This document shows, piece after piece, positions 51,304 to 59,977 of a DNA stretch of 64,000 nt. The notes under the pieces were generated by a model that searched no databases, was not told the DNA's origin, and saw only the letters and a list, made by a program, of their open reading frames with translations. Origin of the DNA: an uncultured Opitutales bacterium (GTDB taxonomy: Bacteria > Verrucomicrobiota > Verrucomicrobiia > Opitutales > Intestinicryptomonadaceae); contig CAKTTC010000001.1 in assembly GCA_934613645.1 (NCBI GenBank), positions 1 through 64,000 on the forward strand, in the 5' to 3' direction. Made by a program: the position numbers and the translations under genes. Position 1 is the stretch's first letter. Each line of letters opens with the position of its first letter.

Positions 51304-52566
51304 ATGACACTTGCAGTTATTGTTTTGCTTGTCGCGGGCGCGCTTAAATTGTGCGCCTCGGCTTTTTTGGATTGGCGCAACATTGTAAGTGTCCGCCGCA
51401 ACGCGGGTGAAATTCCCGAAATGTTCAGAAGCTTTATCGACCTTTCAACCTACAGCAAAAGTGCCGACTACACGCAGGCGCGCCTGAAATTCTCGGTTGC
51501 CGAAAGCGTTTTCGGGTTTGCGCTGCTTGCGGTTCTGCTTGTTTGCGGCGCGTTTCCCGAAATGTTCGGCGGGTTTGTCGAAGCGTTCGGCGGGGGCGTG
51601 TGGGCGCAGTCTTTTGCGATAATCGCGGTGATGTCGATTCTCGCAGTGCCCTCGCTGCCGTTCGAGTTCTACGAACAGTTCGTCATAGAGCAGAAATTCG
51701 GCTTTAACAAAAGCACCGTGGGGCTTTGGGTCGCCGACAAAATCAAGGGCTTTCTTGTGGGGGTTGTTTTGTGCGCGCCCATCTTGGCCGTGATTCTGTA
51801 TTTTGCGGGAACGTTCGAAACTTGGTGGCTGTGGGGCTTTGTTGCCGTGGCGGTCTTTCAGGTGGTGATGATAGTAGTCTACCCGATGTTCATAATTCCG
51901 CTGTTTAACAAGCTCAAAGACTTGGAGGACGGCGAGCTTAAAAACGCGCTTTTCGACGTTGCAAAACGCGGCAAATTCTTCGCCAAAACAATTCAGGTAA
52001 TAGACGGCAGCCGCAGAAGCTCGCATTCAAACGCGTATTTTACGGGCTTCGGAAAATTCCGCAGAATAGTTTTGTTCGACACCCTTCTGGAGCAGCTCGA
52101 CCAATCTGAACTCGAGGCGGTTTTGGCGCACGAAATAGGACACTACCGCAAGGGGCACATCTACAAGATGATGGCGGCTTCTTTTGCAATGACGTTTGCA
52201 ATGTTCGCGGTTATGGGCTACATTGCCCGCTGCGACTGGTTTTACGCGCAGTTCGGCTTCGAAAAATCGTGGGGGTTGGGAAGCGTGCTGCTGATGTATG
52301 CGCTTTTTTCTGGCGCGTTCACGTTCTGGCTTGCGCCGCTTGTAAACCTCAATTCGAGAAAGCACGAATACGAAGCCGATGCCTTTGCTGCCCGCCTTTG
52401 CGGCGGCGGACGCACGCTTGTTTCGGCTCTGAAAAAACTGCACATGAAAAACCTCGGCAACCTCACTCCCGACAGGCTCTACAGCGCGTTCCACTACTCG
52501 CACCCCACGCTTTCCGAGAGAATGGGCGCGCTCTCGAAATTCGATACCGAAAATGAAAAACAATAA
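51304..52566 (+). CDS. M48-family zinc metalloprotease (Ste24/CAAX type)
   Basis: 420 residues starting one base after the gatB stop. Zinc site HEIGHYRKGHIYK (His276) and third ligand in KHEYEADAFAARL are those of M48A. Several helices precede the site (LAVIVLLVAGALKLCASAFL, LWVADKIKGFLVGVVLCAPI), and PSLPFEFYEQFVIEQKFGFN is the family's N-terminal block. It degrades or processes membrane proteins at the inner membrane. The end overlaps the next gene by 14 bases. Confidence 0.94.
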   Translation: MTLAVIVLLVAGALKLCASAFLDWRNIVSVRRNAGEIPEMFRSFIDLSTYSKSADYTQARLKFSVAESVFGFALLAVLLVCGAFPEMFGGFVEAFGGGVWAQSFAIIAVMSILAVPSLPFEFYEQFVIEQKFGFNKSTVGLWVADKIKGFLVGVVLCAPILAVILYFAGTFETWWLWGFVAVAVFQVVMIVVYPMFIIPLFNKLKDLEDGELKNALFDVAKRGKFFAKTIQVIDGSRRSSHSNAYFTGFGKFRRIVLFDTLLEQLDQSELEAVLAHEIGHYRKGHIYKMMAASFAMTFAMFAVMGYIARCDWFYAQFGFEKSWGLGSVLLMYALFSGAFTFWLAPLVNLNSRKHEYEADAFAARLCGGGRTLVSALKKLHMKNLGNLTPDRLYSAFHYSHPTLSERMGALSKFDTENEKQ

Positions 52567-53323
52567 CTGCACCCTTTCACAAATAACCGCGTTCTTGGAC
52601 AAGCTCTGCCTCAAAGACCAAGTTCGGGACTTCGACGGCGCGCACAACGGACTTCAGTTCGAGAACTCGGGCAAGATAACGCGCATTGCAACCGCCGTAG
52701 ACGCGGGGCTTGAGGAAATTGAGCGCGCGGCGGCGTTGGGCGCGGATTTGCTGATTGTCCACCACGGACTTTACTGGGACGCCCCCATTCCCGTCGTGGC
52801 GCACAACTACGAAAAAATAAGCGCGCTTGTAAAAAACGACATTGCCGTATACTCAATGCACCTTCCGCTCGACACCCACCCGAAAATCGGCAACAACGTT
52901 CTGCTTGCCGACGCGCTCGACCTGAAAATTTCGGGCAGATGTTTCCCCCACGAAGGCACGGAAATAGGCGTGGTTGCCGAAGGGGTCGCGGGCGGGATTG
53001 CGGAACTTGAAAAACGCCTGCTTAACCTGTTTCCAAAGACTTTCAAAAGCATTGCCTTCGGGAGCGAAAATCCCGAAAAAATCGCTATATGCTCGGGTTC
53101 TTGCGGCGACGTTGTGCCGCATTTGCGCTCGCTGGGGCTTGACACCCTCGTTTGCGGTGAGCTGCGCCAACGCCACTACACAATGGCGCGGGAAATGCGG
53201 CTGAATCTCTATCCGTGCGGGCACTACGCAACGGAACGCTTCGGCGTAATGGCTCTGGGCGAGGCCGCCGCGGAGAAATTCGGCTTGGGCGTGAACTTTA
53301 TCGAAATAGACAATCCGCTTTGA
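52553..53323 (+). CDS. Nif3-like dinuclear metal centre protein
   Basis: 256 residues. LCLKDQVRDFDGAHNGLQFENSG, LLIVHHGLYWD (metal-binding HH), AVYSMHLPLDTHPKIGNNVLL and the later GELRQRHYTMAREMRLN with PCGHYATERFGV match the family. The metal-binding His and Glu residues are intact. Relatives are often labelled GTP cyclohydrolase 1 type 2, but the true reaction is uncertain. It overlaps the M48 gene by 14 bases. Confidence 0.93.
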   Translation: MKNNNCTLSQITAFLDKLCLKDQVRDFDGAHNGLQFENSGKITRIATAVDAGLEEIERAAALGADLLIVHHGLYWDAPIPVVAHNYEKISALVKNDIAVYSMHLPLDTHPKIGNNVLLADALDLKISGRCFPHEGTEIGVVAEGVAGGIAELEKRLLNLFPKTFKSIAFGSENPEKIAICSGSCGDVVPHLRSLGLDTLVCGELRQRHYTMAREMRLNLYPCGHYATERFGVMALGEAAAEKFGLGVNFIEIDNPL

Positions 53324-53372
53324 TTGTCAAAAAAAGCTTCCCATTTTCGGCAAAAAGTGTAGAGGTTGCGGT

Positions 53373-53804
53373 ATGAAAAAAATTGCGGTAATCAACGGTG
53401 TAAATCTCGACAGACTCGGCGTTCGCGAGCCACAAATATACGGCGCGGCAACCCTTGTCGACCTCACACAAAAACTCGACGCGCGCGCGGCGGAATTGGG
53501 CGTCGAGCTTGTGCACTTCCAGTCGAACCACGAGGGCGACGTAATCGACAAGATAGCCGAACTTTCCGACGCGGGCGTGCGCTTTGGCATAATCAATCCC
53601 GCCGCTTGGACGCACACGTCGGTTGCCTTGCGCGACTGCATTGCGGGCAGTGAAATCAAGTTCGTGGAAGTCCACATTTCGAACATTCACGCGCGCGACG
53701 ATTTCCGCCACACGTCGCTTACCGCTCCCGCCTGCGTGGGCGTGATTGCGGGCTTGGGCTTCGAAGGCTACGTTGCCGCGCTCGACTACCTCGCAAAACT
53801 TTAG
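53373..53804 (+). CDS. aroQ: Type II 3-dehydroquinate dehydratase
   Basis: 143 residues. VINGVNLDRLGVREPQIYG is the N-terminal signature, with Val in place of the usual Pro after Gly. FQSNHEGDVIDKI, NPAAWTHTSVALRD and FVEVHISNIHARDDFRHTS with the catalytic histidine complete it. It dehydrates 3-dehydroquinate in the shikimate pathway, before AroK's step (gene at 27828). A terminator follows immediately. Confidence 0.96.
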   Translation: MKKIAVINGVNLDRLGVREPQIYGAATLVDLTQKLDARAAELGVELVHFQSNHEGDVIDKIAELSDAGVRFGIINPAAWTHTSVALRDCIAGSEIKFVEVHISNIHARDDFRHTSLTAPACVGVIAGLGFEGYVAALDYLAKL

Positions 53805-53832
53805 TTTCCGCAAAACAAACAAACCCTTTCGG

Positions 53833-53855
53833 CGCGCCCGACAGGCGCGTTTTTT
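53833..53855 (+). terminator. Terminator of aroQ abutting the helicase start codon
   Basis: The stem CGCGCC/GGCGCG with a CGACA loop is followed by six Ts (53850-53855) and directly by the helicase ATG at 53856. Confidence 0.75.
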
Positions 53856-56003
53856 ATGGAAATCGACTACGAAAAAGATTTGAATCCCGACCAGCTCGCG
53901 GCGGTTATGGCACCTCCCGACCGCCCCGCGCTTGTGCTTGCGGGTGCGGGTTCGGGCAAAACGCGCACGCTGACATACCGCGTTGCGTGGCTGATTTCCG
54001 AATGCGGCATTCCGCCGCGCAGGCTGCTGCTGCTTACGTTTACAAACAAGGCGGCGGCGCAGATGCTCGAGCGCATAGAGTCGCTTACGGGCGTTTCCGC
54101 GCGCGAGTTTTGGGGCGGCACGTTCCACTCGGTGGGGTGCAGGTTTTTGCGCATACACGCCGAAAAAATCGGGCTTGATTCGAACTTCACGATACTCGAC
54201 GCCGAGGACGCCGAAAAGCTGCTCAAAAACACTGTTGAGGCTGCGTTCCCGAAATTCTTTTCGATAAAATCGAATCCGCGTTCGGGGCTGCTTTTTGAAA
54301 TCATCAGCTTTGCGCGCAATACGCGCACAAGCATTGCCGAGGCAATGATGGGCAAGTTTTCGTGGATTGAAACGCCGTCGGAGGCAATATCGCAAATCGC
54401 CGAAGCATACAAAAACGCGAAACGCCAGTCAAACTGTTGCGACTTCGACGATATGCTCGAGCTTTGGCTGGAGCTTTTGCAGAAGAATTCCGACGTGCTT
54501 GAAAACTACCGCGCGCGCTTCAAAAACATCTTGGTTGACGAGTATCAGGACACCAACAAACTTCAGTCGGAAATTCTCGACCTGCTCGCCGACAGGGGGC
54601 AGATAAGCGCGGTCGGCGACGACGCCCAGTGCATATACTCTTGGCGCGGGGCGGAAATCGACAATATCCTCACTTTCAAAGACCGCTATCCCGCCGCAAA
54701 CATCTACAAAATAGAGCGCAACTACAGAAGTTCCGCGCAAATTCTGCGCTTTGCAAACGCCATTTTGGAGCAAATGCCCACCAGCGACGACTATCGGAAA
54801 GTCCTTATCCCCGCCAAAGAGGGCTTCCATAAGCCCGTGATTTTGTCGGTTCTCGACGGCGCGGCGCAGGGCAGAATTGTCTGCGAGCTAATCCGCGAAG
54901 TCGTTTCCGACGGCGTCCACGACTATTCCGACATCGCCGTGCTCTACCGCTCGCACTTTCAGGCAATGGACTTGCAGCTGCAGTTGCAGTATAAAAACAT
55001 TCCGTTTGTCATAACAAGCGGGCTGAAGTTTTTCGAGCAGGCGCACATAAAAGACGTGATTGCCCAAATAAAATTCGCCGCCAACCAGAAGGATTTTGTA
55101 AGCTTTCGCCGATTCGTCTGCTTTATGGACAAAATCGGCGAGAAAACGGCGCGTAAAATCTACGATACCGCCGCGCAGATAGCCCAAAAACGCGGAATCT
55201 CCGTGGCGGAGGCCTTGGCGGACAAGTCGGTTACGGCGAAAGTTCCGCTGATTTCCCGCGAAATGTTCGCGCGAATGGCGAAGTCGGTGGCGGAAATTTC
55301 GAAGTCCGTCTCGGCGGCTTCGGGCACGCACGGCGCGGCGGGGCGGGGCGATTCGGAGGGCGACGCGGAAAAATCTTCTCCAAAACCCGACTGGCAGATG
55401 AATTTCTTCGACTCCCTCGACGGCGCGCACGCCTTTGCAGGCGGTGAACATTCGCACGCGCAGGCGGCTTCGGCGGCGGGTAAAACCGCGTCCGCTTCGC
55501 AAAATTCTCCCTCCGAAAAACTGCCCGAAGACATCGTAAAGGAAGTCTGCTCGGGCTGGTATAAGGAAGCCATGATGGTGACCTACGAAGACTACCCCGA
55601 GCGCGCCAAAGACTTCGACTCCCTCGCCGAATACGCGTCGAGATACCGCGATTTCGAGGAGTTTTTGGCGAACGCCGCCTTGGAGGTTTCCGCCGACCAA
55701 CAGCAGGAGGGCGACAGCTCGGAGCGCGTCCGCCTTATGACAGTCCATCAGGCGAAGGGGCTTGAGTTCCCCGTTGTTTTCGTAATCGGCGCGTCCGACG
55801 GGCTTTTCCCCACAAAGCGCAGTATCGACGAGGGCGACGTCGACGAAGAACGCAGGCTTTTCTACGTTGCCGCCACGCGCGCCATGGAGTATCTGGTTAT
55901 AACGTGTCCCAAGGTGGGGCTTGTTGCCGGCGAGCTTCAAATGCGCCCCAAAAGCAGGTTTATCGACACCGTTTCGGGCGAACTTTTCACCAACCAAATT
56001 TAA
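53856..56003 (+). CDS. UvrD/PcrA/Rep-family superfamily 1A DNA helicase
   Basis: 715 residues. Motifs in order: Q motif LNPDQLAAVMAP, Walker A AGAGSGKTRTLTYR, LLLLTFTNKAAAQM, GTFHSVGCRFL, DEYQDTN (II), GDDAQCIYSWRGAEIDNI (III), ERNYRSS (IV), VRLMTVHQAKGLEFPVVF (V) and EERRLFYVAATRAMEYL (VI). A low-complexity Ala/Ser/Gly/Glu insert spans about residues 485-562 in domain 2B. It unwinds DNA in repair or replication restart. Its ATG follows a terminator T-tract with no room for a ribosome site. Confidence 0.95.
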   Translation: MEIDYEKDLNPDQLAAVMAPPDRPALVLAGAGSGKTRTLTYRVAWLISECGIPPRRLLLLTFTNKAAAQMLERIESLTGVSAREFWGGTFHSVGCRFLRIHAEKIGLDSNFTILDAEDAEKLLKNTVEAAFPKFFSIKSNPRSGLLFEIISFARNTRTSIAEAMMGKFSWIETPSEAISQIAEAYKNAKRQSNCCDFDDMLELWLELLQKNSDVLENYRARFKNILVDEYQDTNKLQSEILDLLADRGQISAVGDDAQCIYSWRGAEIDNILTFKDRYPAANIYKIERNYRSSAQILRFANAILEQMPTSDDYRKVLIPAKEGFHKPVILSVLDGAAQGRIVCELIREVVSDGVHDYSDIAVLYRSHFQAMDLQLQLQYKNIPFVITSGLKFFEQAHIKDVIAQIKFAANQKDFVSFRRFVCFMDKIGEKTARKIYDTAAQIAQKRGISVAEALADKSVTAKVPLISREMFARMAKSVAEISKSVSAASGTHGAAGRGDSEGDAEKSSPKPDWQMNFFDSLDGAHAFAGGEHSHAQAASAAGKTASASQNSPSEKLPEDIVKEVCSGWYKEAMMVTYEDYPERAKDFDSLAEYASRYRDFEEFLANAALEVSADQQQEGDSSERVRLMTVHQAKGLEFPVVFVIGASDGLFPTKRSIDEGDVDEERRLFYVAATRAMEYLVITCPKVGLVAGELQMRPKSRFIDTVSGELFTNQI

Positions 56004-56083
56004 TGCGCAGCGCCCGCGTTTATGTTTGACTTTCGCGCCCGCTTCGGGATTATTTTTTGTATAACAACTAAGGAGAATTTTAT

Positions 56084-57124
56084 ATGGCACTGGTAAAAAA
56101 ACTTTCCGCGAGACTTCAAAACCACCCCAAACGTCTCATCTTCCCCGACGGCGAAGACCTCCGCGTTTTAAAGGCGGCGCGCCAATTTGCAACGCGCAAA
56201 CTGGGCGTCCCGATTCTGCTCGGCAACAAGGAGAAAATCCTCGAAATTGCCGCCGCAAACGACATCAGAACCGACGGCTTCAAGATTATCAATCCGCCCC
56301 TTTCCGACGACTTCCCCGTGCTTGTAAAGCTTATGCGCGGGCTTCCCGTCTTCCGCGATTTCGACGACGAAACAATCAAAAATATGGCGGCGCAACCCGT
56401 CTACTACGCCTCGCTTATGCTTGCAACCTCGAGGTGCGACGCCATGATAACGGGCGCGAATTCCTCAACGTCAAGCTCTCTGCGCCCCATATCGCAGATA
56501 ATTTCAAAGCAGAAGGGCGTTTCAACCTTAAGCTCAATGATGGTAGTTTCCACGGGAATAGACTCCCTCGGAATCAAGGGCGACCTGTTCCTTGCCGACT
56601 GCGGCGTTGTAGCAGAACCCACCGAGCGCGAACTTTGCGACATCGCAACAACAACCGCGCTTTTGGTCAACCACTTCACGCTCGAAACGCCGAGGGTTGC
56701 AATGCTTTCGTATGTGTCAAAATCGCCGAATCCCAAGAGCGCAAGCGTGCTTAAAATGCGCGCGGCAACGTCGCTTGTGCGCGAGAAAATCAAACAGAAC
56801 GGCCTCGGCTTCGAAGTTGACGGCGAGCTTCAGGTAGACGCCGCCCTGCGCGAGGAAGTCGCGCTGCAAAAGGGCATTTCAAGCTCGGTTGCGGGCAGGG
56901 CGAACGTCCTGATTTTCCCCGACCTGAACGCGGGCAACATTACGTCGAAAATGCTGCAGATAACGTCGTCGGACGTGCGCTGCTACGGCCAGATTCTGAC
57001 TGGCTTGAGCAAGCCCGTGGGCGAAATTTCGCGCGGCGCAACCGAAGACGACATTTTCGGAACAAGCGTGATTGTGGCGGCGCAGGCCGTAGACCGACGC
57101 TTCCTGTCGCTCGAAGAAGAGTAG
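56084..57124 (+). CDS. pta: Phosphate acetyltransferase
   Basis: 346 residues, the short Pta form, with AAGGAGA 7 bases before ATG. RLIFPDGEDLRVLKAARQ, LATSRCDAMITGANSSTSSS, FLADCGVVAEPTERELCDIA, VAMLSYVSKSP, and NVLIFPDLNAGNITSKML with YGQILTGLSKPVGEISRGA are standard PTA_PTB motifs. It interconverts acetyl-CoA and acetyl phosphate for acetate fermentation. ackA is not in the window. Confidence 0.95.
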   Translation: MALVKKLSARLQNHPKRLIFPDGEDLRVLKAARQFATRKLGVPILLGNKEKILEIAAANDIRTDGFKIINPPLSDDFPVLVKLMRGLPVFRDFDDETIKNMAAQPVYYASLMLATSRCDAMITGANSSTSSSLRPISQIISKQKGVSTLSSMMVVSTGIDSLGIKGDLFLADCGVVAEPTERELCDIATTTALLVNHFTLETPRVAMLSYVSKSPNPKSASVLKMRAATSLVREKIKQNGLGFEVDGELQVDAALREEVALQKGISSSVAGRANVLIFPDLNAGNITSKMLQITSSDVRCYGQILTGLSKPVGEISRGATEDDIFGTSVIVAAQAVDRRFLSLEEE

Positions 57125-57154
57125 GGCGGCGCGCCGTCCGAGTCGTGGGGACAG

Positions 57155-59077
57155 ATGATTGAAATAAAAAACATATCGCTTGCCTTCGGCGCGCGAAAGA
57201 TTTTCGATTGCGCCAACGCCGTGATAAACAGGAACGATAAAATCGGGCTTGTAGGCTCGAACGGCGCGGGAAAATCGACGCTGCTTAAAATTCTTGCGGG
57301 GCTTGAGGCGGCGGATTCGGGCGCAATTTCAAAGCCCAAATACGCCACAATCGGCTACCTGCCGCAGGAGGCGTTGGTGTCGGGAAGCCGCCCGCTTTTC
57401 GAAGAGGCGGAGTCGGCTTTCGAAGACGTTCTGACCGCGCGCGCCGAGCTTGACGCAGCGGGCGAGGTAATTGCAACGCACGCACCCGATTCGCCCGAAT
57501 ACGCCGAGGCGGTCGAGGTTATGGGCGAGCTAAACCACCGCTTGGAGGATTTGCAGGAACAAAAGCTTCGCTCCAAAATAGAAATAGTTTTGCAGGGGTT
57601 GGGCTTTAAAATGTCGGATATGCAAAGGCCGTGTTCGGAGTTTTCGGGCGGCTGGCAAATGCGCATAGCCCTCGCGAAAATCCTCCTGCGCGAGCCGTCG
57701 CTTGTGATGCTCGACGAACCCACAAACCACCTCGACATTGAGTCGGTTGCTTGGCTTGAAAACTACCTTCAAAACTACTCGGGCGCGGTCATAATAGTGA
57801 GCCACGACAGGGCTTTTCTCAACGCGCTTACAACGCGCACGTTCCATCTCTCGAAAGGGCGGCTCGATATCTACGCGGGCAACTACGATTTCTACGAGCG
57901 CGAAAGCGCAAAACGCTTGGAGGTTTTCCAAAAAGCGGCGGCAAACCAGCGCAGGGAAATAGAAAAGACAGAGCGTTTCATTGAGCGTTTCAGAAGCAAG
58001 GCAACAAAGGCCGCACAGGTTCAAAGCCGCATAAAAGCCCTCGACAAAATCGAGCGCGTAGAAGTGGAGGACGACTACGACGGCGAAATAAAATTCTCCT
58101 TCCCCGAACCCAAACGCTGCGGGCAGGTTGTTTTGGACGTGCGCAACATAAGCAAGTCTTTCGGCTCACACAGGGTTCTAAACGGGGTTTCGTTCAAGGT
58201 CGAGCGCGGCGAGCGCGTGGCGGTTGTGGGCGTAAACGGCGCGGGAAAATCGACGCTGGCAAAAATAATTGCGGGCGAGCTTGCCGCCGATTCGGGCGAG
58301 GCCGTGCTTGGAACAAACGTGGAAATGTCGTTTTTTGCGCAGCACCAGTCGGACAGGTTAGACAAGGCAAACGACGTTTTGACCGAGGCCTCCGCGGGCG
58401 TTCCGTTCGACCGCCGCGTGAAAGTGCGCGGGCTTCTGGGCGCGTTCCTCTTTTCGGGCGACGACGTTTTCAAGAAAGTGGGCGTGCTTTCGGGGGGCGA
58501 AAAAAACAGGCTTGCGCTCGCCAAAATGCTGCTTAAAGACTTCAATTTTCTGTTGCTCGACGAACCCACAAACCACCTCGACATCAATTCAAAAAAAGTG
58601 CTGCAGCAGGCGTTGGCGTCGTTCGGCGGAACGTATGTGATTGTCAGCCACGACAGGGATTTTCTCGACCCCATTGTCAACAGAGTCATTGAGCTTAGCG
58701 AAAACGGCGTCCGCTTCTTCGAGGGCAATTTGAGCGACTACGTTGAGCGCATAAAAGCCGAGGGAAAAATTGTCTGCCGCCCGCGCCAGCCGCAGAAAGT
58801 GTCGGACTACAAACTCCGCAAACAGCAGCAAACACAGGCGCGCAGGGAGATTTCAAAACTCAAAAAAGACATCGCCCAAACCGAGGAAAAAATCGCCGCT
58901 GCGGAGGACGAAGTCTCCAAAATCGAGGCGGAAATGGCGTCGCCCGACTTTTTCAAGTGCGGCGCGCAGTGCGCGTCAACAACCGAAAACTACAACGCGC
59001 TCAAGGCTGAAATAGCGTCGCTTTACGCCGCGTGGGAATCGCTTTCGGCGCAACTGGAGGAAATGGAAAAGCAATGA
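57155..59077 (+). CDS. ABC-F family ATPase (Uup/ABCF3 type)
   Basis: 640 residues, no membrane segments. Two ABC modules: Walker A GSNGAGKST with signature SGGWQMRIALAKIL, and GVNGAGKST with SGGEKNRLALAKML; both have LDEPTNHLDI. The inter-domain arm includes the P-site-tRNA interaction linker (RREIEKTERFIERFRSKA). The C-terminus (about 545-640) is a coiled coil rich in Lys/Glu (REISKLKKDIAQTEEKIAAA). ABC-F proteins act on ribosomes or DNA junctions. It overlaps the next gene by four bases. Confidence 0.95.
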   Translation: MIEIKNISLAFGARKIFDCANAVINRNDKIGLVGSNGAGKSTLLKILAGLEAADSGAISKPKYATIGYLPQEALVSGSRPLFEEAESAFEDVLTARAELDAAGEVIATHAPDSPEYAEAVEVMGELNHRLEDLQEQKLRSKIEIVLQGLGFKMSDMQRPCSEFSGGWQMRIALAKILLREPSLVMLDEPTNHLDIESVAWLENYLQNYSGAVIIVSHDRAFLNALTTRTFHLSKGRLDIYAGNYDFYERESAKRLEVFQKAAANQRREIEKTERFIERFRSKATKAAQVQSRIKALDKIERVEVEDDYDGEIKFSFPEPKRCGQVVLDVRNISKSFGSHRVLNGVSFKVERGERVAVVGVNGAGKSTLAKIIAGELAADSGEAVLGTNVEMSFFAQHQSDRLDKANDVLTEASAGVPFDRRVKVRGLLGAFLFSGDDVFKKVGVLSGGEKNRLALAKMLLKDFNFLLLDEPTNHLDINSKKVLQQALASFGGTYVIVSHDRDFLDPIVNRVIELSENGVRFFEGNLSDYVERIKAEGKIVCRPRQPQKVSDYKLRKQQQTQARREISKLKKDIAQTEEKIAAAEDEVSKIEAEMASPDFFKCGAQCASTTENYNALKAEIASLYAAWESLSAQLEEMEKQ

Positions 59078-59967
59078 AAAATATGATGAAATATTTTTTT
59101 GCGGTATTGGCTGCGGCTGTTCTTTGCGGCTGCCAATCGACCGATTCCGAGAAATCGGCGCAGTTGAAAATTGCAAGCTGCAATATCCAGATGGCTCCCT
59201 CGCCCGAAAAAGTGTATTGGGCGCAGACGCGCCGCGCCGCCGAAAAGGCTCTGCAACGCCGCTACAAATTCGACATCTTCGGCGCACAGGAAACTTTCAA
59301 GCACCAGATTGACTCCATTCTTCCCGAAGGCTATTCATACGTAGGCGTGGGGCGCGACGACGGCAAAGAGGCGGGCGAATATTCGCCCATAATTTTCAAC
59401 GCAAAGAAAATAAAATGTCTGAAATCGGGAACGTTCTGGCTCTCCGAAACGCCCGAAAAGGTCTCCCTTGGGTGGGACGCCGCGTGCCGCCGCGTCTGCA
59501 CATGGGGCGAGTTTGAAGACATCGCTTCGGGCAAAAAATTCCACTTCTTCAACACGCACCTCGACCACGTGGGCGTTGCGGCGCGCGAAAACGGCGTGAA
59601 GCTTATTATGCGCAAAGTGGCAGAAATAGCGGGCGGCGGCACTTATTTTCTAACGGGCGACTTCAACATCACGCCCGACAACCCCGCGCTTGCGCCCTTG
59701 TTTGCCTCGCCGAAATTCCGCCACGCGCGCGACGTTTCGGAAGAGCCCGCTTACGCTCCGTCGGGCACTTGGCACGCGTATACGGGAATCCCGATTCGCT
59801 ACATAGACTATATTTTCGTTTCGCCCGACGTGAAAGTGCGGACGTTTTACGCAATCACCGACCGCCTCGGAAAAGTGGAGTTCGACCGCTCCAAACCGCA
59901 AAACAGACAAAGCGACGTCGACTACGCCTCCGACCATTTTCCGATTGCCGCCGAAGTATCATTTTAA
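59074..59967 (+). CDS. Endonuclease/exonuclease/phosphatase-family lipoprotein
   Basis: 297 residues from ATG 59074 (ATGA overlap with the ABC-F stop). The lipobox AAAVLCGC predicts lipid attachment. EEP fold motifs: LKIASCNIQM (Asn), FGAQET (catalytic Glu), FFNTHLDHVGVAAR (His), LTGDFNITPDN (Asp-Asn) and DYASDHFPIAAEV (Asp-His). Exported members hydrolyse sugar phosphates, sphingomyelin or extracellular DNA; substrate unknown. The link to ABC-F is positional only. Confidence 0.88.
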   Translation: MKNMMKYFFAVLAAAVLCGCQSTDSEKSAQLKIASCNIQMAPSPEKVYWAQTRRAAEKALQRRYKFDIFGAQETFKHQIDSILPEGYSYVGVGRDDGKEAGEYSPIIFNAKKIKCLKSGTFWLSETPEKVSLGWDAACRRVCTWGEFEDIASGKKFHFFNTHLDHVGVAARENGVKLIMRKVAEIAGGGTYFLTGDFNITPDNPALAPLFASPKFRHARDVSEEPAYAPSGTWHAYTGIPIRYIDYIFVSPDVKVRTFYAITDRLGKVEFDRSKPQNRQSDVDYASDHFPIAAEVSF

Positions 59968-59977
59968 GCTTTAAAAT

